A stretch of 36,068 nucleotides of DNA from positions 8,122 through 44,189 of the forward strand of contig BFEA01000780.1 of assembly GCA_003427395.1 (NCBI GenBank), written 5' to 3'. Positions 9,021 to 17,524 of the stretch are shown piece after piece; the stretch's first letter is position 1; the number at the start of each line of letters is the position of its first letter. The notes under the pieces were generated by a model. The model was not told where the DNA came from. It was given only the letters and a program-made list of their open reading frames with translations, and ran no database searches. The DNA comes from Chara braunii (taxonomy: Eukaryota; Streptophyta; Charophyceae; Charales; Characeae). Position numbers and translations under genes: made by a program.

Positions 9021-12000
9021 GCCCCCTGCTGATGACAAGTTTGCAGCTCTGTTGCTGCCAAAGTCCCTCACATTAGAAGCTTTGGCGATGCGGCATCCAA
9101 ATTGGATGGCACGTTTCGGAAGTGCAGCGGCACCAGCGAGCCCGAGACGGCGGGCAACTTCTCGCAAAATTAATTTCTCCCCCCTGCCCATTGGTTTGGT
9201 AAGATCGGCTATGGCCCAGAGCGGAACTGCCAGAAGGGTCAGCATGACATCTTCATCCAAAAAGGGAAAGCGCGCCTCGCGCCCATGATCTGCGGTGCAG
9301 CGGTCATCACGTCCCAGATTCCGTTGCCAGAGCCTGTGCACATCCAGACGCATCTCCGCCTCCAGTGCTTCCCATCCTCCTTCGCGAAACTTCGTACGAT
9401 GTCGTCCATACCCTGCACATTGTTCATCTGCACCAGAACCAATCAATAGAACGCGTGCCTGCGACCGGTACCACGGTCTCCCATTGGCAGCGTTCCTCAC
9501 GGCCGCTCCTCTCCTCTCTTCATGAGGAGCTTTGCTAGAGGCTTCCCGACCTGACTGCCCGAAAGGAATACAGACACTCTTCTTCTCGGCAGCCACGCCA
9601 TCGCCAGTGTTTTGTCGCACATCTCCTTCACCATTGTTGGGGCGCTGTCTGACGGCCAATTCCTGATTGGTGCCTTTCTCCCCCATGAAGCCAGTGAAGC
9701 TGCCAGTTTGAACCGTTGGTACAGCCTCATCGACTGCATCGACCTGATCCCGGCTGGTCGTGCGGCCATGGACTGGAGCCGCTTTGCTGGAATCTCCTGC
9801 TCTGCCACCTACTTCCGCAGTTGCCTGGTTGTTGTCGTCATCAAAATGAACCCAGCCTTCACCCTTTGCTGCCAGCCATAGCACAGCGCCTATGTTCAAA
9901 TCCATGTAGGTGTTGGAGGGATGGAGAAGGGAGAGAATGTGTTCCCGCTTCCTGTCGACCTCATCCAAAGTTGAATCCACTTTTATCAGGCGCCAATGTC
10001 TGGAGGGCAAAATTCGCCGCAGTTCTGCTAACCCTGCAATAGCTGTCTGCCTGTCCGGCGAGCAACCCCCATCAAAGCAAACATTGATAAGGTCAATAGG
10101 CCGATCATGTGGCACGTGTTTACCGGCGAGGCCCGCAATAATCATCGAGTCAACACCCCCGGAAAACAGAATGGCTACGGGAGACGCTGTGACCAGATCG
10201 ACGCTTCCATGTCCGTCTTCTCTCTCCCTCGGAGTTGTTAGTCCCAACAGGTATCCTCCAGGCTGGCGGCACTCTCGGATATCCAAAACTCGGCGGCGAA
10301 TGGACTCCTCCAGGGAAACCATAACCCTCTGCACAGCAGCATCAAAATAATCAGGAGATGGAACCATCCTCGTGGCCACACAACAATGATGCCTATCTTG
10401 ATTAGGCGATGCACAGGAAGGCCCTGCGGCTGCCTGGCGGCAAAATTCTGTTGTCCTCGACATTGCTGCTTCCACAGAGTTAGAAGGGGCCGGGTGCACC
10501 AGGCAATGCTTGCAAAAGCCTATTGATGTCAACACACTCTCAGAAGAAGTACCTGCCGTTCCTTGCACAACGGCTGCGGCGGCTCCTCTATTCCACTCAC
10601 TGATTGCTCTGAGGCAATCATCCTCCCATTTGTGCTTCCGCCACAGGCCAACCATCCCAGCACCAGCATTAGAGTCGTCGGAGGGTGAACGTTGCCTCCC
10701 TCTCCCTGTATTTTCCATGTCATAATTATCACTAGGGCGCGAGCTGTGAGCAGGGAGCTCCTGGGGAGGTAACACGACGCTGAAGATGCCACATGGCACA
10801 TCTACCCAGGTATGAAGTGGTCCCCACAGCTGTGCTGCTTGGTGGTGATAAATCTGAAGATCATCATCATTCGCACAGTCATTGACGCAGGCCTTCCCAA
10901 TGCGACTCCCCTCCATGCTCTCCCTTCTCTCTTGCTGCTTCTTCCTCCCCTTCATCCTTCTGGAACTCCCCTTTTTCTCTGCGCGGCCTGCTACTAAGCC
11001 GACATCCACTTGTGAAGATGCAACCAAGGCCTCCGGTCCACAAGCACTGTTTGCTGTTCTTGCCACCTTACCATCCTTGTCTTTCTCAGCGCCATCTGCG
11101 GCAGTCACAGCCGTTGCAGACCTTCTATGCGACACACTGTCAGATTGCGCTGGCATTTCAAAGGCAGACTGGTGCACGGCAGCCACACCCGCCTTTGCTC
11201 CTGCTAATACATCTCCGCGACTGTGGTCTCGAGATGACACGAGCGCTTTTGCCTGCTGTCCACACAAACACTGCCGATGCTCGCTGCACATGCGACAGCC
11301 GACTCCTGCCAGTTCTGCACCTTTGCTATTTCCCATTACAAAAGAGGAGAGACACACATTCGTATCACCTCTGTCGCCAACCGAACGCGCACTGCTGCCA
11401 GAAAAATGGAGACCGCAACATTTACTTTGTGCAGATCTGCTTTCTCCTTCCTGCCCGCTGGCCTCATCTTCGCCGTTTGCAAGACGACACCCGAAAGGCC
11501 TTCCAGGTGTGTCCCGCAGCCTGTTCTTGTCCGATTCCAAACCCTTGTTGCTTCCTATTTCACGTCTTTGCCGCTCCAGAGAGCAGCTTCCAACATCATC
11601 GACAACCTGTCTCTCTGCGGGCCTGCCATCAGCACCTAGAGCACCAATGCTTGGATCTGAGCAACAAGACGAGGACTCGTAGTTCAAGTTTGTGCCGCCA
11701 CAAGGCCCACAACCACACCCCTCATGATTAAGAGCTTTCCCCTCCGCTCTTCCTTGGGCTTGCGTCTTCTGGGAGTCTGCTTGGTGATGTTGTTGCTCTA
11801 CGCTGTTATTTCCTGCCGCTCCTGATGAAGGAGTTGACTCTAATATCACAGATGCAACCATCAGTCTCGCATCAAACCTGTCAGGGAAATGGGCGACAAG
11901 GCTCCTCCTGCCCACAGCGTCCCGGCCATACCACAGTGTGCTTGCACTGTTTTGCCAGTAAACAAACGCCCATGGGCCTCTTAGCCTCGACATAACCTTC

Positions 12001-13157
12001 GGGACGGTCAGACAGCCTTTCGCTGCATCCACACAACTGCCAGCCGAGTCGTAATCCACGTTGCCGACAGTGCCGCGCGATGTGCAGGAATGCCTATTGC
12101 AGGAGCTGCAGCATTGTCCCAAGGCATCAAGCAAGGCCTCAGCATCATTCCCGGACGATTCCATCTTCAGCCCGCCAAAGATCTCGCCATTGAAGGCCAG
12201 AACATTTCCAGCGCTGTCAATGAGCGGCTGTGATATCTTTCTTCGCCCGCGGAGTTGCAGACTCGACCCTGCGATAAGAATCGAAGCGAGGTCAGATTGA
12301 CATATTGGGGGCGGGGGGTGCTCTTCTTTGGCAGCACAAATCGCTGTGGTGTGCTGCTTTGCCTCAACGCCTCTACAACCTGCATTTTTGTCGCAAGCTT
12401 CCAGCAAATTGGCCTCCGCCAATTGAGCTGAGAGAAGCTCGCCATCTCCGTCTTCTTCGACTTCATCTGTGGCTCTTTCAGAACACCACGCGCTCCACGA
12501 GTTCTTTCCAGACAGGCTCGGCTCTTCCTTCCCCCGGATATCCTGCAGCTCCGCCTGATCTGTGCCCTTGTCGAAGCCGTGTGCTGACGACGTCGCACCC
12601 CTCGTACAAGCTTGTCCGCCCTCCCGATTCTTATCGTTTGCCGAACGTTCTGCCGAGGATAGCGTCTGCGTACCTGTTGCCGACAACTCTTCCGCGCAAG
12701 GAAGACCGTTCTGCGCCTGCGAGCGGCTGCTCGCTGTTGATTCCACTTCTTCACTGTCGCCGCCATCTCCAGGTGCTGCGCTGACCGAGCATACAACCAC
12801 GATGGTGGGATCCTTGCATCTGTGAGGGCTTGCTATAGCCACCCTGCATGAACCCAATCCATCGGGCCCTCTCCGTGAAAGCAGCCACAAGCTTGGTTCC
12901 TGTCCTTGTGAACGGTCAGAGATTCTCTGTGTGCCTGATACGCTGGGATTCCTCGCCACATTGGCATTCTGCTCCTGCTTACCCAAGGGATGGGGAGGCA
13001 AGGAGATCGGTCTGTTAAGCATGCACGATGAAGACGTCCATAATCGAAATTGCACAAGAGGCATGGAGGAGATGAAGAGAACCCGTGGTCGACGTTTTCC
13101 GAGTTTACATTTTTTAAGTTTTAACAGACGTTCGCAATTGTTTGATCGGAGTTTCAA
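8868..13157 (-). CDS. ASNSD1-type asparagine-synthase-domain protein, very long form
   Basis: This 1429-codon frame carries the blocks of the asparagine synthetase domain-containing protein 1 family. They are the class II amidotransferase words RRGPD (about residue 92), LQLRG, NGEIFGG (about 320) and GPWAFVYWQ...GRDAVGRRSL (about 394-420), then the ATP-pyrophosphatase PP-loop SGGVDS (about 998), GSGADEQCAGYGRH (about 1240) and LPKRAIQFGCRIAK (about 1340). Family members are usually ~550-700 residues. Here Ser/Gly/Glu-rich inserts fill about 115-285, 430-950 and 1110-1220, yet the frame stays open. The MCGI start with the catalytic Cys is absent, so a 5' exon probably lies upstream or the amidotransferase is inactive. 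The last ~45 residues come from the hairpin repeat. The start at 13157 is simply the first Met. The family role is poorly known and glutamine-dependent amidation is only inferred. Confidence 0.8.
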   Translation of the reverse strand: MKLRSNNCERLLKLKKCKLGKRRPRVLFISSMPLVQFRLWTSSSCMLNRPISLPPHPLGKQEQNANVARNPSVSGTQRISDRSQGQEPSLWLLSRRGPDGLGSCRVAIASPHRCKDPTIVVVCSVSAAPGDGGDSEEVESTASSRSQAQNGLPCAEELSATGTQTLSSAERSANDKNREGGQACTRGATSSAHGFDKGTDQAELQDIRGKEEPSLSGKNSWSAWCSERATDEVEEDGDGELLSAQLAEANLLEACDKNAGCRGVEAKQHTTAICAAKEEHPPPPICQSDLASILIAGSSLQLRGRRKISQPLIDSAGNVLAFNGEIFGGLKMESSGNDAEALLDALGQCCSSCNRHSCTSRGTVGNVDYDSAGSCVDAAKGCLTVPKVMSRLRGPWAFVYWQNSASTLWYGRDAVGRRSLVAHFPDRFDARLMVASVILESTPSSGAAGNNSVEQQHHQADSQKTQAQGRAEGKALNHEGCGCGPCGGTNLNYESSSCCSDPSIGALGADGRPAERQVVDDVGSCSLERQRREIGSNKGLESDKNRLRDTPGRPFGCRLANGEDEASGQEGESRSAQSKCCGLHFSGSSARSVGDRGDTNVCLSSFVMGNSKGAELAGVGCRMCSEHRQCLCGQQAKALVSSRDHSRGDVLAGAKAGVAAVHQSAFEMPAQSDSVSHRRSATAVTAADGAEKDKDGKVARTANSACGPEALVASSQVDVGLVAGRAEKKGSSRRMKGRKKQQERRESMEGSRIGKACVNDCANDDDLQIYHHQAAQLWGPLHTWVDVPCGIFSVVLPPQELPAHSSRPSDNYDMENTGRGRQRSPSDDSNAGAGMVGLWRKHKWEDDCLRAISEWNRGAAAAVVQGTAGTSSESVLTSIGFCKHCLVHPAPSNSVEAAMSRTTEFCRQAAAGPSCASPNQDRHHCCVATRMVPSPDYFDAAVQRVMVSLEESIRRRVLDIRECRQPGGYLLGLTTPREREDGHGSVDLVTASPVAILFSGGVDSMIIAGLAGKHVPHDRPIDLINVCFDGGCSPDRQTAIAGLAELRRILPSRHWRLIKVDSTLDEVDRKREHILSLLHPSNTYMDLNIGAVLWLAAKGEGWVHFDDDNNQATAEVGGRAGDSSKAAPVHGRTTSRDQVDAVDEAVPTVQTGSFTGFMGEKGTNQELAVRQRPNNGEGDVRQNTGDGVAAEKKSVCIPFGQSGREASSKAPHEERRGAAVRNAANGRPWYRSQARVLLIGSGADEQCAGYGRHRTKFREGGWEALEAEMRLDVHRLWQRNLGRDDRCTADHGREARFPFLDEDVMLTLLAVPLWAIADLTKPMGRGEKLILREVARRLGLAGAAALPKRAIQFGCRIAKASNVRDFGSNRAANLSSAGGLALQGGGGYRVRSQPSPVKSKSSQGGGGYRGGGGVTTNPCKEQEQSLIHK

Positions 13158-13212
13158 CAGGCCTTTTTATAAAGACATTCATAGTCATAACTAGATTTTT
13201 TTTTGACGAGGT

Positions 13213-13408
13213 TACCAACGGGCCTAGCTCAGTTGGTATACCCATGAACTGTTGAAACTTAAAATACAGATCCAAGTTCGAATCCAGATACGATCAGCTG
13301 ACTAGATTATTAATTTTTATCTTCATTATTATAGTAATTCTGAATTACCAGGGGACGGTCAGTTCAATGATGATATCTCAAGGCCGTCGACTTAAAAAAA
13401 AAAAAAAA
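13213..13408 (+). mobile_element. tRNA-derived SINE with target-site duplication
   Basis: A 196-bp element has a tRNA-like head with A box TAGCTCAGTTGG (13225-13236) and B box GTTCGAATCC (13276-13285). The unrelated body ends GGTCAGTTCAATGATGATAT, then CTCAAGGCCGTCGACTT and an A-tail of about 16. It is flanked by GATTTT...GACGAGGT at 13194-13212 and GATTTTGACGAGGT at 13409-13422, identical apart from the T-run length. Both the head and the tail words recur in the copy at 20345. The A-tail and duplication indicate LINE-mediated insertion. Confidence 0.82.
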
Positions 13409-13422
13409 GATTTTGACGAGGT

Positions 13423-13765
13423 CGGGAGCCCACAGTTCCATAAAATACCCCTCCCCCACCCACACCTGCTCCTCCTCCACATAGATACGATTTCATTAGA
13501 GTGAGGATTACGCTGCCCATATATGTACAATAAACGTTTTTTTATTTAACTTGCATTTTGGAAAGAGTTTGAGTATAGGATTGGTATACTTGTTTTTGAA
13601 AGAAGACTGCACAGTGCATACAGATTGTTATGTTTTAGAAATGCACAGCCCTGTTTGTCTATCATAAAACTTGATAAAAGTGAATTTGAGAGTCCGTCTT
13701 GATGGCCTGCAAATGTTTGATTTCATGGTCGCATCTGCAAACGCGAACTTGGAATTTGGGACCAA
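13423..13765. other. Intergenic, nothing recognised
   Basis: No gene is supported. The phrase TTAGAGTGAGGATTAC occurs at about 13496 and again at about 13988, bracketing the 44-bp repeat array. Confidence 0.45.
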
Positions 13766-13897
13766 GGGATACTTTTACTTTGCGCCCCTTCATTGTGGTC
13801 GTCCGAGGGGGGATACTTTTACTTTGCGCCCCTTCATTGTGGTCGTCCGAGGGGGGATACTTTTACTTTGCGTCCCTTCATTGTGGTCGTCCGAGGG
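13766..13897. repeat. 44-bp tandem repeat, three copies
   Basis: Units begin with GGGATACTTTTACTTTGCG at 13766, 13810 and 13854 and end GTGGTCGTCCGAGGG. They are nearly identical (one C/T difference in GCGCCCC versus GCGTCCC). Such similarity suggests recent duplication. The overlapping short frames are repeat products, not genes. Confidence 0.9.
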
Positions 13898-14014
13898 TCC
13901 ACAGGAGACTACGTACTATGGCCCCGAAGCGAAGGTTGATTTTTCTGCTGTTCTTTTCATGTTTGCCTTTGGGTTCTCTATAAGTGATTAGAGTGAGGAT
14001 TACTCTGAGGAATC

Positions 14015-14150
14015 ACTTTTTCTTCTCCCTCTTTTCCTCTCTGAAGCCACAATTATGGATTGTGAAGAAAAAAACAGGAAACTTTTTCTTCTCTGTGTTT
14101 TTCCCCCTCCGAAGCCGCATTTATGGATAGTGAAGAAAAAAACAGGAAAG
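14015..14150. repeat. 68-bp tandem duplication
   Basis: Two units run from CTTTTTCTTCTC through GAAGCC(A/G)CA and TTATGGAT to GTGAAGAAAAAAACAGGAAA. GAAGCC occurs at 14043 and 14111, giving a 68-bp period. They diverge by a few substitutions. Confidence 0.8.
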
Positions 14151-14201
14151 AATTCCCATGCCACAATATGCCACACGTCTGACTTATTAAGCCTTTTTAA
14201 G

Positions 14202-14484
14202 CTGGGCTACCAGCCAGGCTGCCCGGGTCGCCAGCTCGTGCAACTCAAAGGACCAAGGAAAGTCCCAGCAGAAAAGAAAAAAAAAAAAAAAAAAAAAGAA
14301 ACTATGTTATCATTGTTATGCGGAAAAATAAACTGAGTAACTTTTGCCTCAGGGTCACATCGAAATTCTTTACCAAAATTAAAATAAAAATAAAACTTTA
14401 TAAAGTTTAAAAATTAANAACTTTTTTTTTTTTTTTTTTTTGGCCCCNNNNNNNAANNGACCCCGGGCCACTCTGGTAGCCTAG
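14202..14484 (-). mobile_element. Non-autonomous hAT-like element, copy 2
   Basis: A 283-bp element begins CTGGGCTACCAG and ends CTGGTAGCCTAG, with perfect 8-bp target duplications TTTTTAAG at 14194-14201 and 14485-14492. Its interior is the reverse of copy 1 at 5124: a CCCGGG-rich subterminal segment, a long A run at about 14275-14297, AACATAG/ACTATGTT, CAGGGTCACATCGAAATTC, then T-runs and Ns near 14448. The agreement of ends, interior and duplication length in two copies makes the family assignment firm. No protein is encoded. Confidence 0.83.
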
Positions 14485-14768
14485 TTTTTAAGTTTTTTTT
14501 TTTTTTTTTTTTTTTTTAATTCTTCTTCTTCTTCTTCTTTTTAAACACACACAGGACCCTTCTATTCTGGGGGCCAGCAGTCCGGTTATTAATACTTATT
14601 AATAAGTTATTATTATTATTATTTTCAAACACACAGGCCTCTTCTATAGCATATACCCACAAGATTCCCTGCTCTTCTCATGACTATTACTCTTGGGTGC
14701 AATTGCTAATTAGTAATCACTGATCAGTACTAATTAGTAATCAGCAAGTAGAATAACAATGATTCATC
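14485..14768. other. Simple-repeat spacer
   Basis: It contains T-runs (14496-14518), a CTT run (14521-14540), a TTA run (14604-14620), and an imperfect repeat of CTAATTAGTAATCA at about 14705 and 14730. No gene is seen. Confidence 0.6.
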
Positions 14769-14860
14769 GGTCTCGTATCGAGAATAGCATAGCGAAAACT
14801 GTCAATAGGAATCCCATGGTCTCGTATCGAGAATAGCATAGCACAAACTGTCAAAAAGTA
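14769..14860. repeat. 49-bp direct duplication
   Basis: GGTCTCGTATCGAGAATAGC, then ATAGC, then AAACTGTCAA, occurs at 14769 and 14818. The CGTATCGAG core is itself nearly palindromic. Confidence 0.8.
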
Positions 14861-15362
14861 GGAAACTAACTTTACTAAGTTTAATTAATAGGAATCTTAT
14901 GTCCCCCCCCAGCCCCTCCGCTACCCCCCCCACGCACCCTTCTTTTAGGCTCTGATTAAAAGTGATTCCTCAACATTTCCTTTCTTGGCGGTCGGTTGCA
15001 TTCATGGCAGCGGCGGACAAGTAACGCGGACAAAACCAGACACTGGGCACAAGACACCGGATTTCATGGCTTGATCGGGTGGACCGGTTTCTGGTCATCT
15101 CCGGATGTACCTGTCCGGAACCATATCCCGATGGCCATATATGTCTGGACTCTGGATGTATTAAAAAAAAAAAAAAAAAAAAACACAACGGCATCTGCAG
15201 TCGCCCTTCTTCGCATCCCAACTACGCCAAGCTGCTCAAAGTGTCCCTTGGTGGCATGGAATCTGCACCCCCTTTCGGCATCCTGCAGACAAGGAGGACC
15301 ACCAGGCCGAACAACGAGGGCGATGGGATATCAGATCCAACGACATCTGAGTCTGTGTGTCT

Positions 15363-15363
<1 letters not shown>
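14861..15363. other. Intergenic with A24 tract
   Basis: No gene is recognised. A run of about 23 adenines at 15161-15183 follows a segment with repeated TCCGGA/TCTGGA words (15080-15150) that is loosely similar to the reverse of 17190-17275. It may be a retroposon 3' end, but no duplication was found. Confidence 0.4.
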
Positions 15364-15433
<70 letters not shown>

Positions 15434-15449
15434 CAATCAATCAATCAAA
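15364..15449. repeat. (CT)n followed by (AATC)n microsatellite
   Basis: About 33 CT dinucleotides (15364-15430) are followed directly by four AATC units. The resulting Ser-Leu and Arg-Glu frames are not genes. Confidence 0.95.
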
Positions 15450-15461
15450 AATCTGACAGTA

Positions 15462-15620
15462 TTTCTCGACCCCCCATGGTGTCAAAATGAATCATAACAG
15501 GACGTCGCAAAGTTTTGAACCCCCCCCCCCCCCCCCCCCCCCCCCGATGGGGTCGAGAGAATTGAACCGTAGCCGGAATTCGCAGCGCTCCCCCACCCCC
15601 AATGGGGTTGAGACGTCGAA
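15462..15620. repeat. C25 homopolymer with inverted CTCGACCCC/GGGGTCGAG
   Basis: TCTCGACCCC at about 15463 pairs with GGGGTCGAGAGA at about 15549 across a run of about 25 cytosines (15521-15545). A related AATGGGGTTGAGAC follows at about 15600. This is probably a degraded foldback with an expanded C tract. The length of the C tract is likely uncertain in the assembly. Confidence 0.5.
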
Positions 15621-15750
15621 AACGTCCATGAGGGAACTGGAAACTCAACTTTGACAAACAAAAAAAAAAGAAAAGCATTGAAATTTTGAAAAACGATGTG
15701 AACTTATTCTAAGTTATTCAACGAAAACTTTGATCAACATTGCAAGCCCA

Positions 15751-15769
15751 TGTCCTTTGGGACATCCAT

Positions 15770-15801
<32 letters not shown>

Positions 15802-15827
15802 GGCCCCTAAAAAAAAAAAAAAAAAAA
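15751..15827 (+). pseudogene. 3'-truncated U6 snRNA retrocopy with A-tail
   Basis: Bases 15751-15808 match the 5' 58 or so nucleotides of U6 spliceosomal RNA: the 5' stem-loop (GTCCTTTGGGAC), then AAAATTGGAACGATACAGAG (the ACAGAG box) and AAGATTAGCATGGCCCCT. The copy stops there, before the 3' intramolecular stem region completes, and continues as about 19 adenines. It is flanked by ACATTGCAAGCCCA (15737-15750) and ACACTGCAAGCCCA (15827-15840), a 14-base target duplication with one mismatch. This is LINE-type retroposition of a U6 RNA that was truncated and A-tailed. It is not a functional U6 gene. No USE/TATA promoter is seen upstream. Confidence 0.88.
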
Positions 15828-15899
15828 CACTGCAAGCCCAAGAACAGCGCAAGCCCAAGAACTATGAAGTGCGTTCAAAAATTTAAGAACCAATCATAA

Positions 15900-16733
15900 C
15901 TGGTAACCCCAGAAGGTAAATGAGTGAGAGGGGCGAGAAAGGAGAGAGAGGGAAGGTGGAGAAGGAGGAGAAAGAGTACGAGTAGTGGTAGTAAGACCAG
16001 GAGGAGGAGGAGGAGGAGGAGGAGGAAGGAGACCACGAGAAAGATGACGAACAAGCGGGAGAATGACGAGGAAAAGGAGGAAAAGAGGTGGAGCATGACG
16101 ACGGCAAGGGAGAGAGACGGAGGGGAGAAAAAACAAAGGTGGGAAAGTTCGCCATGTGGGGGGAGGGGGCGAAAGGAGGAAGTCGATGACATATGGGAAG
16201 AGTAAGACGAGGAGCAGAAACAAGACACTGAGAAGCAAGGAGGACAAGGGGAGGAGGAAGAAGACGTGGAGGGCGACAAAGGGAAGCAGGAAGAGGAGGA
16301 ATACGTGGAGGAGGAATGAGACGACGATGATGATGATGATGATGATGATGATGATAATGATGATGATGATGATGATGATGAGGAGGAGGAGGAGGAGGAG
16401 GAGGAGGAACATGATGGGAAAAATCCAAAAGAAGTTGGGGGGGGAGGTAAACCAAGTCGATAACGAGGACCATGCGGAGGAGGAGGAGGAGGAGGAGGAG
16501 GGGGAGGAGGAGGAAGTTCATGGGAAAGATTTGAAACACCACCGACAAAAAACCAAAAAGGGTGGGAAAAGAGCACTATGCAGCGCATGTAGGCAGGGAG
16601 GGAGGGGAAGTGAAGTTGACAAGTAGTAGTAGGAAGACAAAGAGGACGGGGGGAGAGGGAGGATCAAGACGATGAGGACCGGTGGAAGAGGAGGCATTGA
16701 TGGGTGAAACCAGAATGGGCTTGTCTTTGGGGG

Positions 16734-16809
<76 letters not shown>

Positions 16810-16836
16810 CTGACCTGCTTGACGCTGCTCCTCGCT
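15900..16836. repeat. ~0.9-kb purine-strand region with GAG, GAT and GA arrays
   Basis: The plus strand is overwhelmingly A and G. It contains GAG runs (about 16000-16025, 16381-16408, 16477-16512), a GAT array (about 16324-16380) and a GA array (16737-16789) grading into GAGACA. Frames on either strand read as poly-Glu/Arg/Met or poly-Ser/Leu/His and carry no domain, so they are not counted as genes. Such strand asymmetry can form triplex DNA. Confidence 0.85.
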
Positions 16837-17524
16837 GGGCTCCTCGCGCTACCCTTGCTGTGTGTGCTGTGCGTGTGCTCCTCGCCTGCTGTGGCCTCCT
16901 CGTTGACCCACTTCTTGCTCCCCCGTCACAGGCGATGGCAGCAGTGCAAGCAGGCTTGAGAGAAACTCGAAGTTGGGAGGGGCGGCCGAACGTACAATGA
17001 GGCCTTCGAAGTTGAAGCCTGCTTGCACTCCAGCGGGCCGCCTTCACAAGAACAGAAAAGAGAAACTCCAGTCCTGCCGGATGCTAGGCAGGGCCTGAAA
17101 ACAATAAAGGCAATTTTTTGTTGGCGCCCGGGGCGTGACGAAACGCCCTGAGCCACGCAAAATAAATTTGGCTGTTGGCCACAGGGTCTCCAGTCCAGAC
17201 CGGGATCCAGATAGGTGGGCCAGACACCAGACTCCAGATGGTCAGGATACCTGTCTGGAGATCCGGATCGCTGCCATGGTTGGATTTGAGTAGGGTTTTC
17301 TGAAGTTTTTTTTCTCTGGAAGAAAAAGGAAAATCAAATTTGATGCATTTGGGTGAGGGCAACATTCCATTCTGTGAAAAGCCGCCAAAGGAAACAGCAC
17401 TTCGTCCCTCCAACTTAACTCGTGCTCACGACTTTACAATAATAGCTCACTGTCAAAGGCTACTGCCAACTTGTTGAGAGTGAATTGCAGAACCAAAACT
17501 TCCATGTCGTGCTAGTACACTACC
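16837..17524. other. Intergenic 3' of the pseudouridine synthase gene
   Basis: No gene is recognised. 17190-17275 is rich in short inverted words (CCAGACA...TGTCTGG, GATCC...GGATC) and may be a foldback remnant. The segment next to 17525 would hold the 3' UTR of the minus-strand gene. Confidence 0.45.

Noticed and set aside
10882-11731. Long plus-strand frames opposite the ASNSD1-like gene
   Set aside because: They mirror the GC-rich minus-strand coding sequence, carry no domain, and are Ser/Pro/Cys-rich as expected for antisense frames.
13213-13290. Functional tRNA gene
   Set aside because: The A and B boxes are present but acceptor and anticodon stems do not pair, and the unit continues into a SINE body with an A-tail.
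15751-15808. Functional U6 gene
   Set aside because: The 3' half is missing, an A-tail replaces it, and flanking duplications mark it as a retrocopy.
15875-16626. Frames of 150-237 codons on both strands
   Set aside because: They are translations of GAG/GAT/GA repeats (poly-Ser, poly-Leu, poly-His, poly-Met) without any domain.
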